Positions 24,315-33,094 of a stretch of DNA of 34,105 bases are shown piece after piece; position 1 is the stretch's first letter, and every line of letters starts with the position of its first letter. The notes under the pieces are model-generated. The model searched no databases and was not told the origin of the DNA. It saw only the letters and a program-made list of their open reading frames with translations. A program made the translations under genes and the position numbers. The stretch is taken from the NCBI GenBank assembly GCA_031277685.1, contig JAITLV010000284.1, positions 1-34,105 of the forward strand, written 5' to 3'. Origin of the DNA: Sphingobacterium sp. Lineage in GTDB: Bacteria > Bacteroidota > Bacteroidia > Sphingobacteriales > Sphingobacteriaceae.

Positions 24315-26171
24315 TTATTTACTCGTCACATTATTAATGGCATCAACCAAATAAATAAGATTTTCATCTTTAGATATTTCACTAAGATCAGCATCTATGA
24401 GCAAACTTGCAAAAACTTGTGCTACCACAGCCTTTGATAACTGTTTATCAAGCAAAATTTTCTTATAAATATTATAAGCTATTTGATCTGTACTTAAGTG
24501 CTCCGTATTCTTCCATTTCTCATATTGAACTTGAGCTTCTTCGATTAGTTCTTTTTTCTTATGACCAGTATAAACATAATCTTTTGATTTAGTTTTATGA
24601 CATATATAGACAGCTTCATAAAACAACTCACTCAAGCAACTTCGGGCGATACTGTATTCAAGAGTCCAATGAGGAGCAATAAAAGCTAGAACAGGAGATT
24701 CATATTGTTCTTGTTTTTCTTGAATAGTTGCTTTTCTTTTATTTTCAACCTCAGTTAAAGTCATTTCCCTTGTAACCTTTTCTCCATCAGCATTTAATTC
24801 ACTTTTAGTTTGCTTTTCTTCATGAATAAATGGTTTTACATCGACATCCGTTATCAGTGAAACTTTTAAATCCAGAAATTTATTATCATTTCTCAAGAAA
24901 ATATTTGCATAACGTAGAAAAGCTGTACTGCCAACATTAACAATAGATACCCCATACCTAGAAAGATCACGACCCAACTTTTTTGCAATAATAGGTAATA
25001 GAATATTCTCTGCATCTCCTTCAACAAGAATTACTCCATTTGCGAAGAATAAATTCGATTTAGTTGAATCAAGAAAACGCTCTAAAAACAAATAGTCACC
25101 TTTTCTTAATTTTGTATACTCTTCTCCCATAGGATATAAATTTCCATCTTTGCATAGAATCATATTTTTCAATTTAACTTTCGATGCCAAGCTAGTACTA
25201 TGCGTTGTAAGAATAAGCTGTATATTATTTTGTTCACTAATACTTTGAATAGCTTCAATCAATCTTATTTGGGTCTGAGGATGTAAATGAGCTTCAATTT
25301 CTTCAATTAATCCTAATTTTAAACCTTGATAGTTAATTTTTTTAAGAAGTAATAATTCTGCAGCTATATATAAAAGGTTATGAGAACCAAGTCCTTGATT
25401 GCTATTTTCATTTATTGGGTGATTAAATAACTTAAGTGATAACTTCTCTAATATGGACTTTAATGTACTATCACTTACGCTGAACTTTGATTCAAGTTTG
25501 TTATTTTCTAAAGAAAATTCTTCTAAGTACATATTTATATCTTTAAGTACTTCTTTTCCATCATAAGCAGTAAAGAACTTTTCAATAGCTTTATTAGTCA
25601 AAGTCATTATTCTAATTAAACGATGGTTCTCTTCATCTTCAAAAATATCGTGATTATAAAGAATTTGAGATAGTCTTGAACCCTTTTTAGGTGTTAGTTC
25701 ACTTTGTGCATCGCGTAATGGTTTAAGATATGTAACTCTTAATAAGTCACGAACTTCTCCACTGATTATTGACCCTTCTTCATCATTACCCGCCTTAATA
25801 TCATAAAAAATTCTTCCATTTTTTCTCGTTGCAGTCATCCACACTTTCAAAAAATACTTTTTTTCATCATCAATACCTATCCAATCTATAAAGTGTTTTG
25901 CCTCATGTTTATTAAAATCTGTAAAAGTGCACTCTATTCTAAAATCTTTAGAACGGTGCGATTCATCTTTACCAAAATCTAAGTAAAAATCATCTAAGTT
26001 TGGTTTTAAATAATCATAACTTTGAGTGTTTAGAACATATTTAATCGCATCAATGACAGCTGTTTTACCTGAATCATTTTCCCCAACTAAAAGATTTAAA
26101 CCCGAATTAAATTCAACTTTTAGTGTTTTATATCTTCTAAAATTTAATAACTCTAAACAATGTAAGTACAC
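24315..26171 (-). CDS. gajA: Gabija GajA-like OLD nuclease (ATPase-TOPRIM)
   Basis: A 618-aa overcoming-lysogenization-defect (OLD) family nuclease. The ABC-type ATPase has Walker A GENDSGKT (30-37) and, near 290-330, the C-loop/Walker B/H-loop region ('LIEEIEAHLHPQTQI', 'LTTHSTSLAS'). The TOPRIM domain follows with E384 in 'LVEGDAEN' and D442-x-D444 in 'LITDVDVKPF', the metal-binding acids of the nuclease. In Gabija it nicks DNA when nucleotides are depleted by phage. Pairing with a UvrD-like helicase makes it a class 2 OLD/Gabija GajA. The gene is AT-rich. The 255 bp upstream are AT-rich and I see no distinct site in them beyond possible promoter. Confidence 0.85.
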   Translation of the reverse strand: MYLHCLELLNFRRYKTLKVEFNSGLNLLVGENDSGKTAVIDAIKYVLNTQSYDYLKPNLDDFYLDFGKDESHRSKDFRIECTFTDFNKHEAKHFIDWIGIDDEKKYFLKVWMTATRKNGRIFYDIKAGNDEEGSIISGEVRDLLRVTYLKPLRDAQSELTPKKGSRLSQILYNHDIFEDEENHRLIRIMTLTNKAIEKFFTAYDGKEVLKDINMYLEEFSLENNKLESKFSVSDSTLKSILEKLSLKLFNHPINENSNQGLGSHNLLYIAAELLLLKKINYQGLKLGLIEEIEAHLHPQTQIRLIEAIQSISEQNNIQLILTTHSTSLASKVKLKNMILCKDGNLYPMGEEYTKLRKGDYLFLERFLDSTKSNLFFANGVILVEGDAENILLPIIAKKLGRDLSRYGVSIVNVGSTAFLRYANIFLRNDNKFLDLKVSLITDVDVKPFIHEEKQTKSELNADGEKVTREMTLTEVENKRKATIQEKQEQYESPVLAFIAPHWTLEYSIARSCLSELFYEAVYICHKTKSKDYVYTGHKKKELIEEAQVQYEKWKNTEHLSTDQIAYNIYKKILLDKQLSKAVVAQVFASLLIDADLSEISKDENLIYLVDAINNVTSK

Positions 26172-26426
26172 TTTATTTCCTTTTTAAAATTGTAATATAT
26201 CAAAAAAATAGACTCACAAAACCTTTATAATTTAAAAAAATACAAAATATAATTTAAAATTATAGCCAAATTTATAATAATTTTCTAATACTCTCTAAAA
26301 AACTACACTTAGAAATTAATTAGTTGTATACAGAAAATATTATTATATTAAAGCTGACCCTTATTTAGAGTTTAATAGTTTCTTAATTTGGCCAATAACT
26401 TCTAGTTAGTAGATAAATTCTCTACC

Positions 26427-26990
26427 TCAGATGGCTTTTTCCCTCCCCCAAAACCGCTCCAACACCACATCCCGTTCATTCAAACTGTTAGAGCTTAAAA
26501 CCTGTAGCAGCAAACCATCGATCAGGTTTACCACCATGTTGGCATCGAACTTTGGCTCGCGGGTTTCTCCGCTAAAAATCAGGTCAAAAATTTCATGGCG
26601 CAGCCACGTTCTGTATTCAACTGCCATACGGTAAGCCTGCGGGTAAACCAGTTTTATTTCAAAAATAGCTTTAAGCAAAAGGTTGTACAGACTATTTAAA
26701 TTGGCATGTAACACAATAATTGCTTTAAGTTTATCTTTTGAAGTGTAGTAACGGCTTGAGTAAATGATGGAGAGCACTGCTTCTTTCAGCAGGCTTTTTT
26801 GGAAGGCGATGCACATTTCAATTAAGCGTTCTTTCGAGTGGAAATAGTTATAAAGTGTAGCTTTCGGTATTTTGGCTTCCTTGGCAATCAGGTCTACACC
26901 CGCTGTATGAAAGCCACGAGTTGTAAAGAGTTGGATTGCGGTTTGAACAACCTGTAATTTTTTGGAAGAGGTTTCTAAGTAATTTTGCAT
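26427..26990 (-). CDS. TetR-family regulator
   Basis: A 187-aa TetR-type repressor with HTH at ~27-57 ('HTAGVDLIAKEAKIPKATLYNYFHSKERLI') and a helical C-terminal domain. Base composition is nearer to normal chromosome than to the Gabija genes, so this gene marks the right edge of the AT-rich insertion. The target is unknown: no transporter is divergent from it. Confidence 0.82.
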   Translation of the reverse strand: MQNYLETSSKKLQVVQTAIQLFTTRGFHTAGVDLIAKEAKIPKATLYNYFHSKERLIEMCIAFQKSLLKEAVLSIIYSSRYYTSKDKLKAIIVLHANLNSLYNLLLKAIFEIKLVYPQAYRMAVEYRTWLRHEIFDLIFSGETREPKFDANMVVNLIDGLLLQVLSSNSLNERDVVLERFWGREKAI

Positions 26991-27299
26991 AGTTTTACCT
27001 TTTTAAATTCTTGTTGTTTCTGCATGAGATAAAAAAAACTGTGCCCTTTCTGGGAGAAAAAAAGGCACAGCAAAGCCACAAGACGGTGCTTGGCACATCT
27101 CAAGTTTTGTTGTTGCTAAGTTTTAAGTAAAAATGACTTAAAGCCTGAAAACCTTATGGCGTTCAAGCTGCTATAAATTTTTAAGTTGTGTCGTTATAAC
27201 TTTTGGCACGGGGTGCCAAGAAATGATGGATGTGCATAGCCAACTCCTGATTTTGGGAGTTCTGCCAGAGCATTTATTTGGACTTATGGTGGCAGAACG

Positions 27300-27461
27300 A
27301 AAAGGGGTTAGCAGACTGGCTCAAGACCCAGCACACCCGAAGGTGTCCCCCTTCCGTCCTACCGCTACAAAAGGGAGACGAACGGGTCTACATTAAAAAA
27401 AATGAATTTTTTCAATGTTCTTGAGAACGGTCTGCTAAAACCGACTGGCAATGTGGCCAGC
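27300..27461 (-). ncRNA. Structured small RNA candidate (possibly C4-like)
   Basis: Downstream of a near-consensus minus-strand promoter, the predicted transcript has three elements. First is a 5' hairpin, CTGGC-N6-GCCAG (27445-27460). Second is a stem capped by a C(UUCG)G tetraloop (27333-27346; the UUCG form exists only on the minus strand). Third is a long-range pairing of TTAGCAGAC (27308-27316) with GTCTGCTAA (27430-27438), closing the whole fold, followed by CCCCTTTT. From memory, A. baumannii has many copies of a 'group I' sRNA resembling phage P1/P7 C4 antisense RNA. This could be one, but I cannot verify it. The 3' end is uncertain. Confidence 0.5.
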
Positions 27462-27467
27462 AGGCAA

Positions 27468-27496
27468 AGCATAATCCGAGAGTTGATAGGTGTCAA
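27468..27496 (-). promoter_or_regulatory. Sigma70 promoter for the small RNA
   Basis: On the minus strand: consensus -35 TTGACA (27491-27496), an exact 17-bp spacer, and -10 TATGCT (27468-27473). Transcription should start near 27461, at the base of the first hairpin. No protein gene follows on this strand until the TetR gene 470 bp away. Confidence 0.6.
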
Positions 27497-27681
27497 TGTA
27501 GCTTTTATGACAAGTATTTAAATTTATTATTATTTTTCATTAGATTAACTTAATTATTATTTTAAATATTATATTTAATTGTATTTATTCATTTTTTAAA
27601 AAGAGTCAGATACGGTAAGCTAAACCGCATGAATTTTACTTTTTGATTTTGAATATTTTTTAAAACTTTACGAGAACATCA

Positions 27682-28098
27682 ATGATAAGACTATCTTCAA
27701 AGTCCATTTTAATATTAACCACTGGGTGTTTATTGAATGGTTGTAGCCAAGGCCCTCTTCCATTAGAAGTTAAGCTACATCAAGATGATGTATGTGCCTT
27801 TACCAATAACCCTAAGAAAACGGATTATGGTTTTGATAATAAATTTTTGATTTTTATGGGGAAAGCTGATCACACAAACGGCTACAAAAGCACTTATGAG
27901 AAAGAGTATTCAAATGTTCCTTTGCCAATAGAAGAGAAAGATTGTGTAAAAATTCCTCTAAAAGAATTTGAAAAGAATGTGGCTTATGACATTACTTTGG
28001 ATACATCCAAAACATTTGATATTCGTATTTGTGTAGTAGAACATAACAATAAGCTAGAAATTCGAGAGCCTGAACTGGGTGAAACAACCTGTAAATAA
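27682..28098 (+). CDS. Small putative lipoprotein
   Basis: A 138-aa secreted protein with a lipoprotein signal: basic start, hydrophobic core and lipobox L18-N-G-C21, so C21 would be lipidated. The mature part is a beta-rich domain with four further cysteines, which could form disulfides. Small lipoproteins of this look are common in Acinetobacter, but I do not recognise a function. It is monocistronic and convergent with the flavin reductase gene. Confidence 0.7.
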   Translation: MIRLSSKSILILTTGCLLNGCSQGPLPLEVKLHQDDVCAFTNNPKKTDYGFDNKFLIFMGKADHTNGYKSTYEKEYSNVPLPIEEKDCVKIPLKEFEKNVAYDITLDTSKTFDIRICVVEHNNKLEIREPELGETTCK

Positions 28099-28150
28099 GA
28101 TTGTTCCTAGGCCCTTATTCGCTATTTCAGAAACACCAAAACGCGTGGGA

Positions 28151-28642
28151 TCAAACAATCTCGGTCTGCCCCACTTGGTGATAAGCACGGTTAAAGTAAA
28201 CCAAACTTTGGTCATGCTGGCTTTTTTTAATCGCAACAATCGGACATATAAAAATAGTATGTGTGCCGACTTGTTGAATTTGTTCAATCTCGCAATCGAA
28301 ACTGACCAAAGCATCATCTAACACAGGTGAACCTGTTTCTAACTCAATCCATTCGCCATGTTTAAAGCGTTCTTCTGGCGTGAGTTTAGATGAAAATGCT
28401 TTTGAAATATGTTCGTGGTGTGCGCCTAAAACGTTCACAGTTAAGATTTTGTTATCTAGGAAATGTGCATGTGAGCTCGCAGCTTGGTTCATACAAACCA
28501 ATAATGTCGGAGGTGTGTCAGTCACACTACAAACAGCAGAGGCAGTAAATCCAAAACGGCCAGACATGCCTGCCGTAGTCACAACACTAACCGCACTTGT
28601 GAGTAAAGACATTGCATTTCTAAAGTCTGTTGCTTGAACCAT
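28151..28642 (-). CDS. Flavin reductase (HpaC/RutF-like)
   Basis: A 163-aa NAD(P)H:flavin oxidoreductase domain protein. The FMN-binding signature 'GFTASAVCSVTDTPPTLLVC' lies near residues 31-50 and 'NVLG' follows. I chose the ATG at 28642 (AGGA ~10 nt upstream) instead of an in-frame ATG 28 codons earlier, as the family begins near 'FRNAMSLL'. It lies downstream of mesX-mesD on the same strand, separated by a hairpin. It may supply reduced flavin to the oxygen-dependent MesX/MesD methionine synthase; this partnership is inferred. Confidence 0.82.
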   Translation of the reverse strand: MVQATDFRNAMSLLTSAVSVVTTAGMSGRFGFTASAVCSVTDTPPTLLVCMNQAASSHAHFLDNKILTVNVLGAHHEHISKAFSSKLTPEERFKHGEWIELETGSPVLDDALVSFDCEIEQIQQVGTHTIFICPIVAIKKSQHDQSLVYFNRAYHQVGQTEIV

Positions 28643-28762
28643 GACATTATTCCTAAATTGAATCGTACCTTGTCCTGAGTGTTTGCTATACCGCCCAACT
28701 CCATCAGGAAGGTACTTTATCAACATGAGTCCTGATTAGAACGACATGTAGTAAGTAAAATG

Positions 28763-28807
28763 AGGGTTACTTGTTTGATTATCAACTGCCATCAAAAAAG
28801 TAACCCT
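28763..28807 (-). terminator. Hairpin between mesD and the flavin reductase gene
   Basis: AGGGTTACTT and AAGTAACCCT form a perfect 10-bp stem around 25 nt, just past the mesD stop. It probably acts as a terminator, attenuator or 3'-end stabiliser, making expression of the reductase partly independent. The large loop and lack of a strong T-tract make pure termination uncertain. Confidence 0.45.
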
Positions 28808-28829
28808 TTATACCACTTATTGGTAAATA

Positions 28830-29873
28830 TTAAGCAGTAAGATCAAAACCAGTAAGTTCTCTGCGAACGATTTCTGCACCTGCCGTTAAAGCATTTAGCT
28901 TGCCGCGTGCCACTTCACGTGAAAGAGGCGCCATACCGCAGTTTGTGCAAGGGTAAAGCTTGTCGGCATCTACAAACTGAAGCGCTTTACGAAGTGTGTT
29001 CGCTACTTCTTCCGGAGTTTCAATTTGGTTAGATGCTACATCAATTGCACCAACCATGACTTTTTTACCACGAATAAGTTCGAGTAAATCGATAGGCACA
29101 TGAGAGTTGTGACATTCTAACGAGATGATATCGATGTTAGATTTTTGCAGTTTCGGGAAAGCTTCTTCGTACTGGCGCCATTCCGAACCGAGTGTCTTTT
29201 TCCAATCAGTGTTGGCTTTAATGCCGTAACCATAGCAAATGTGAACCGCAGTTTCACATTTTAGACCTTCAATTGCACGCTCTAAAGTCGCAACGCCCCA
29301 ATCATTTACTTCGTCAAAGAAGACGTTAAATGCAGGTTCATCAAACTGAATAATGTCTACACCAGCAGCTTCTAACTCACGCGCTTCTTGGTTCAAAATT
29401 TTAGCAAATTCCCAAGCAAGTTTTTCACGGCTCTTGTAGTGACCATCGTAAAGCGTATCAATCATGGTCATTGGGCCAGGTAATGCCCACTTAATTGGTT
29501 GATTAGTTTGTTGACGTAAAAACTTAGCATCTTCAACAAACACAGGCTTTTGACGAGACACCGCACCTACTACAGACGGCACGCTTGCATCGTAACGGTC
29601 ACGAATTCGAACTGTTTCGCGCTTCTCAAAATCTACACCATTTAAGTGTTCAATGAACGTGGTCACAAAGTGTTGGCGGGTTTGTTCGCCATCGCTCACA
29701 ATGTCGATGCCAGCAAGTTGCTGTTCGTGCAACGCTAAACGTAAAGCATCTTTTTTACCTTCGGCTAAGCCTTCATTTTCGAGTTTCCAAGGCGACCAAA
29801 GCTTTTCAGGTTCTGCAAGCCAAGATGGTTTAGGTAAGCTGCCAGCAGTTGAAGTCGGTAGTAATTTTTTCAT
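28830..29873 (-). CDS. mesD: Methionine synthase MesD (core MetE-like)
   Basis: A 347-aa protein corresponding to the catalytic C-terminal barrel of cobalamin-independent methionine synthase, without the folate-binding N-terminal half of MetE. The zinc ligands are visible: H211 and C213 ('VHICYG'), E253 ('SLECHN') and C309 ('YPCTNCGM'). Next to a DUF1852 gene this is the MesD/MesX type, described as a folate-independent, oxygen-requiring methionine synthase in aerobes including Acinetobacter. I chose the ATG at 29873 over a TTG two codons upstream. It follows mesX by 21 bp. Confidence 0.87.
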   Translation of the reverse strand: MKKLLPTSTAGSLPKPSWLAEPEKLWSPWKLENEGLAEGKKDALRLALHEQQLAGIDIVSDGEQTRQHFVTTFIEHLNGVDFEKRETVRIRDRYDASVPSVVGAVSRQKPVFVEDAKFLRQQTNQPIKWALPGPMTMIDTLYDGHYKSREKLAWEFAKILNQEARELEAAGVDIIQFDEPAFNVFFDEVNDWGVATLERAIEGLKCETAVHICYGYGIKANTDWKKTLGSEWRQYEEAFPKLQKSNIDIISLECHNSHVPIDLLELIRGKKVMVGAIDVASNQIETPEEVANTLRKALQFVDADKLYPCTNCGMAPLSREVARGKLNALTAGAEIVRRELTGFDLTA

Positions 29874-29894
29874 GATCAATGACCTATATGTTAA

Positions 29895-30881
29895 TTAATT
29901 AAGAGCGTAATTAGCAGACCACTGCTCAAGAATCGCTTGGTATGGTTTGATAAATTGCTCTTCAACAAACTTCCCTTGCTCAATAGCGAGGCGGCTACGT
30001 TCTTCACGGTCATACACAATTCGAGTAAGTGAGTAATCTTGGTTCTTTAAGCTTGGCTGATAAGACTGTCCAGCAACTGAATTTGCGTTGTAAATTTCAG
30101 GGCGGTAAATCTTTTGGAACGACTCCATTGTGCTGATGGTGCTGATCAACTCAAGGTTGGTGTAATCACTCAGCAAATCACCAGTAAAATAGAATGCCAA
30201 AGGTGCAGCACTGTTTTTAGGCATGAAGTAGCGAACTTTTAAGCCCATTTTTTGGAAATATTCATCAGTGAGTGAATAGTCTTCTTGCTTGTATTCCACA
30301 CCCAAAACTGGATGTTCGTTTTCAGTACGGTGGTACACTTTAGTGGTTGAAACGCTTAAGCAAATCACTGGCGCTTTTTTAAAGTTGGCTTTATAAGTTT
30401 CAGAGTTAATAAAGCTCTTAAACAAATTACCGTGCAATTCACCAAACTTTTCTGGCGTGCTAAAAGTCGACTTGTTTTTGTTGTGGTCTAGCAACAGCAC
30501 ACTAAAGTCATAGTCACGTACATAAGACGAGAAGTTATTACCTACAATACCTTCGATACGTTCATTGGTCTTTTTATCAACAATATTGGTTTTCAATATT
30601 TCGATTAAAGGAAGCCCACTGGCACGGTTTTCGGCATCAATATTCATTTCAACTGAAATGATTTCAAGTTCAACGCCATAGCGGTCGCCTTTAGGGTTGT
30701 CCCAATGAGCTAAGGCATTGAAACGATTGTCGATCATCTGCAATGTATTGCGCAAATTCTCTTCGCGGCTCATCCCTCTCGCTAAGTTAGCAAAGTTGGT
30801 TGTAATACGTGTATTGTCTGCTGGACGATAGTTTTCATCGAAACAAATACTCTTAATCGTAAATGTAAATTCTTTACTCAT
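29895..30881 (-). CDS. mesX: MesX (DUF1852), partner of MesD
   Basis: A 328-aa soluble protein of the DUF1852 family, beginning 'EFTFTIKSICFDENYRPADNTRITTNFANL'. MesX is reported to be required with MesD for methionine synthesis, probably in oxygen-dependent production of the methyl donor or activation; the chemistry is unsettled. It is the first gene of the cluster and shares strand and spacing with mesD. The upstream 369 bp presumably hold the promoter. Confidence 0.87.
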   Translation of the reverse strand: MSKEFTFTIKSICFDENYRPADNTRITTNFANLARGMSREENLRNTLQMIDNRFNALAHWDNPKGDRYGVELEIISVEMNIDAENRASGLPLIEILKTNIVDKKTNERIEGIVGNNFSSYVRDYDFSVLLLDHNKNKSTFSTPEKFGELHGNLFKSFINSETYKANFKKAPVICLSVSTTKVYHRTENEHPVLGVEYKQEDYSLTDEYFQKMGLKVRYFMPKNSAAPLAFYFTGDLLSDYTNLELISTISTMESFQKIYRPEIYNANSVAGQSYQPSLKNQDYSLTRIVYDREERSRLAIEQGKFVEEQFIKPYQAILEQWSANYALN

Positions 30882-31250
30882 TGTGATCAGTACCCTAATT
30901 TCTGAGATAAAACCTAAATAAAAACTTTTTGCTCTTTTTAAACTTTTCAGCCTTGTCAGATTTGTGCCTTACGGTCTTATCAAAAGTGAATGACTGGAAC
31001 GCTTCAGAGCATGAATAGATTTATACCGCAATCACAACATGAATAAAAATGATTTAGTCTCAATCAAAACTGAGTAAAATTCATGTTTAGAGTTTAATAA
31101 AGAAGTAGAAAGTTAAATTTTTTTCATCTTATAAATTTTTAGACAGCAGAAATTCAATATACGGCGCTCGCAAAGCACCTTAATCATTTTAAATATTTAT
31201 TATTACTTTCAATAATTTAAATAACATACCTTTAGATGAAATGGCTAGAC
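30882..31250. other. Intergenic region upstream of mesX
   Basis: This 369-bp AT-rich gap between the end of the LysR gene and mesX contains no credible gene. The clearest element is a perfect inverted repeat, CATGAAT (31038-31044) and ATTCATG (31079-31085), which may be an operator or an RNA stem in the mesX leader. I see no recognisable SAM or cobalamin riboswitch. Confidence 0.5.
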
Positions 31251-32123
31251 TTAAAGTAATTTATGTTGAATCTCGCTCATCTCTGCTTTTAGCCATTCTA
31301 AAAATATGGTTTTACGTGAATCTTCCTCAAAAGCACTATGAGAAAGTAAAAAATAGGCTGAATTATCTTGCACAACAGGTGAAATTTTTTGCAGTAAGTT
31401 CCACTCAAGCTCTTTTTCAATCATATAAATTGAGATGACCGTTGCTCCGAGTCCAGCCAAACACCCTTCTAAACATAGATAAAAATGTTCGAGTTCAACT
31501 TTGGCGTAACCTTTTAAATTTTGCTTTAATTCAGTAATGCGGCTAATACTTTTGAAAAAATTTGGCCTAGAGGTCGAGATAAGTACGTCATTGGTTTCCA
31601 ATGGCTTGGTTGCTTGAACTAGAACGATATATTCATCGGCAATTTTTTCGCTATAGATATGCTCTCCCCAATCAAAGTCATTTCTACGAATTGCGATATC
31701 AATATTATCTTTTTCAAAATCGACCACCCCACCTGCTGTGAGTAGTACAACCTCAAAATCATGACCGAGCTTTTTAAATTTTGATAACCGTGGAATGAGC
31801 CATTTCATGGAAAGTGTTGGTTCACAGGACAAAACCAGTTGTTTGCTGAGAGTTTTAGGCTGGCTGAGTTGTATGAGACATTCATCGAGTTGACCAAATA
31901 CCTGATGACAACAACTCAATAAAATTTCGCCCTGCTCAGTCATCACAAGGGTTTTATTTTTTCGGTCGAATAAAGCCGTATTTAAAGCTTCTTCCAAATT
32001 ATGAATTTGCTTACTGACCGCACTTTGCGTCACAAATAATTTTTTTGCAGCTAAAGTGACACTGCCATACTTCGCCACAAAGTAGAAAAATTTTAGTGAA
32101 TTCAGCGATATTCTTTCGATCAT
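31251..32123 (-). CDS. LysR-family regulator
   Basis: A 290-aa LysR-type regulator: winged HTH at ~5-62 ('VTLAAKKLFVTQSAVSKQIHNLEEALNTALFDR' region) and a substrate-binding domain to the end. The start is the only reasonable one. It is divergent from the LysE-family exporter with a 255-bp shared gap, the usual regulator/target layout. Confidence 0.9.
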   Translation of the reverse strand: MIERISLNSLKFFYFVAKYGSVTLAAKKLFVTQSAVSKQIHNLEEALNTALFDRKNKTLVMTEQGEILLSCCHQVFGQLDECLIQLSQPKTLSKQLVLSCEPTLSMKWLIPRLSKFKKLGHDFEVVLLTAGGVVDFEKDNIDIAIRRNDFDWGEHIYSEKIADEYIVLVQATKPLETNDVLISTSRPNFFKSISRITELKQNLKGYAKVELEHFYLCLEGCLAGLGATVISIYMIEKELEWNLLQKISPVVQDNSAYFLLSHSAFEEDSRKTIFLEWLKAEMSEIQHKLL

Positions 32124-32236
32124 TCCAAAAACTCATAGATATGTAGTCGTTTTTATCGATTTTTATTTTTAGGTTTCTGTTCAAAATAAAAATCATCTTG
32201 ATTAAAACCCATTTTAGATGATGAAAAACATATTGA

Positions 32237-32246
32237 ATATCGATAT
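32237..32246. promoter_or_regulatory. Candidate LysR binding palindrome
   Basis: ATATCGATAT is a perfect 10-bp palindrome in the lysR/lysE gap, with several ATAGATAT-like repeats nearby (32136, 32263). LysR regulators bind AT-rich interrupted dyads at such positions. The call is tentative. Confidence 0.3.
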
Positions 32247-32298
32247 CTATCTTCACAGCCATATAGATATAACTTCTTATTCACAAAAAATAGCTGCA

Positions 32299-32326
32299 TT
32301 GAGTAGTACTTTCGCCCTCTTATATA
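32299..32326 (+). promoter_or_regulatory. Candidate promoter of the LysE-family gene
   Basis: TTGAGT (32299-32304), a 16-bp gap and TATATA (32321-32326), about 52 bp before the exporter start. The palindrome at 32237 is upstream of it, as expected for an activator site. Confidence 0.4.
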
Positions 32327-32378
32327 CATTCCAAAAAGTACAGATTAGCTCACTGGTTTTTAGTGAAGGTACAAGATA

Positions 32379-32987
32379 ATGGCAGAGTTTATTGCGGTTA
32401 TTCTCATTACGATTTTGGCAGTGGTTAGCCCCGGTGCTGACTTTGCGATTGTGACCAAAAACAGTTATCTATACGGCAGAAAAATAGGTGTGCTCACTTC
32501 ACTGGGAATATCGCTTGGCGTGTTGGTGCATGTGACCTACACATTAATTGCCGTTGCCTTTGTGATGACTTATACGCCGCAAATTTTGAATATTGTTAAG
32601 TACATTGGTGCGCTTTATTTGATTTATATTGGCTATAAAACCTTTACACAAAAGCCTGTTTTAGACACTGCGGCCTTAACCACTATAGGTACTTTGCAAG
32701 CCATAAAGTACGGCTTTTTTACCAATGCCCTCAACCCTAAAACCACACTATTTGTGATTAGCACCTATACGCAAATTGTGAGTTTAACTACGCCTAAATC
32801 GATCCTTTTGGCTTATGGCTTTTTTATGTCATTTGCCCATTTCGTATGGTTTTCACTGGTGGCTGTGCTGTTTTCATCCATGCTGTTGAGACAGAAAATG
32901 TTAGCCAAGCAAGTGCAAATTAATAAAGTGATTGGCTCAATTTTATGTGTATTAGGTGTGATTCTGCTTTTTGCTAAGTTTCAATAA
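32379..32987 (+). CDS. LysE/RhtB-family translocator
   Basis: A 202-aa inner-membrane exporter with about six hydrophobic helices. The family signature is near the start ('AVVSPGADFAIVTKNS', ~15-30) with 'GISLGVLVHVTYTL' and 'YIGALYLIYIGY' following. LysE/RhtB proteins export amino acids such as homoserine, threonine or lysine. It is divergent from the LysR gene, likely its regulator. Confidence 0.88.
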   Translation: MAEFIAVILITILAVVSPGADFAIVTKNSYLYGRKIGVLTSLGISLGVLVHVTYTLIAVAFVMTYTPQILNIVKYIGALYLIYIGYKTFTQKPVLDTAALTTIGTLQAIKYGFFTNALNPKTTLFVISTYTQIVSLTTPKSILLAYGFFMSFAHFVWFSLVAVLFSSMLLRQKMLAKQVQINKVIGSILCVLGVILLFAKFQ

Positions 32988-33094
32988 TAAAAAGCTTTCT
33001 AAGACTCTATGCTTATGAAATTACTTAAAAGTACCCACCCTTTAATGTAGTGAATACTTTTATTATTTTTAAGCTTAAAACATTCATGCCTTCC

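Larger units (their letters stand above)
27000..27681. other. Long structured intergenic region
   Basis: This 680-bp stretch has no credible protein gene. Besides the minus-strand RNA candidate (27300-27461) it contains hairpins TTGGCAC-GGG-GTGCCAA (27203-27219), AACTCC/GGAGTT (27242-27261) and GTTCTGCCA/TGGCAGAAC (27259-27298). Parts of these overlap, so alternative pairings are possible. The RNA may extend through them to about 27200. The last ~170 bp (27500-27680) are plain AT-rich sequence leading to the lipoprotein gene. Confidence 0.6.
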
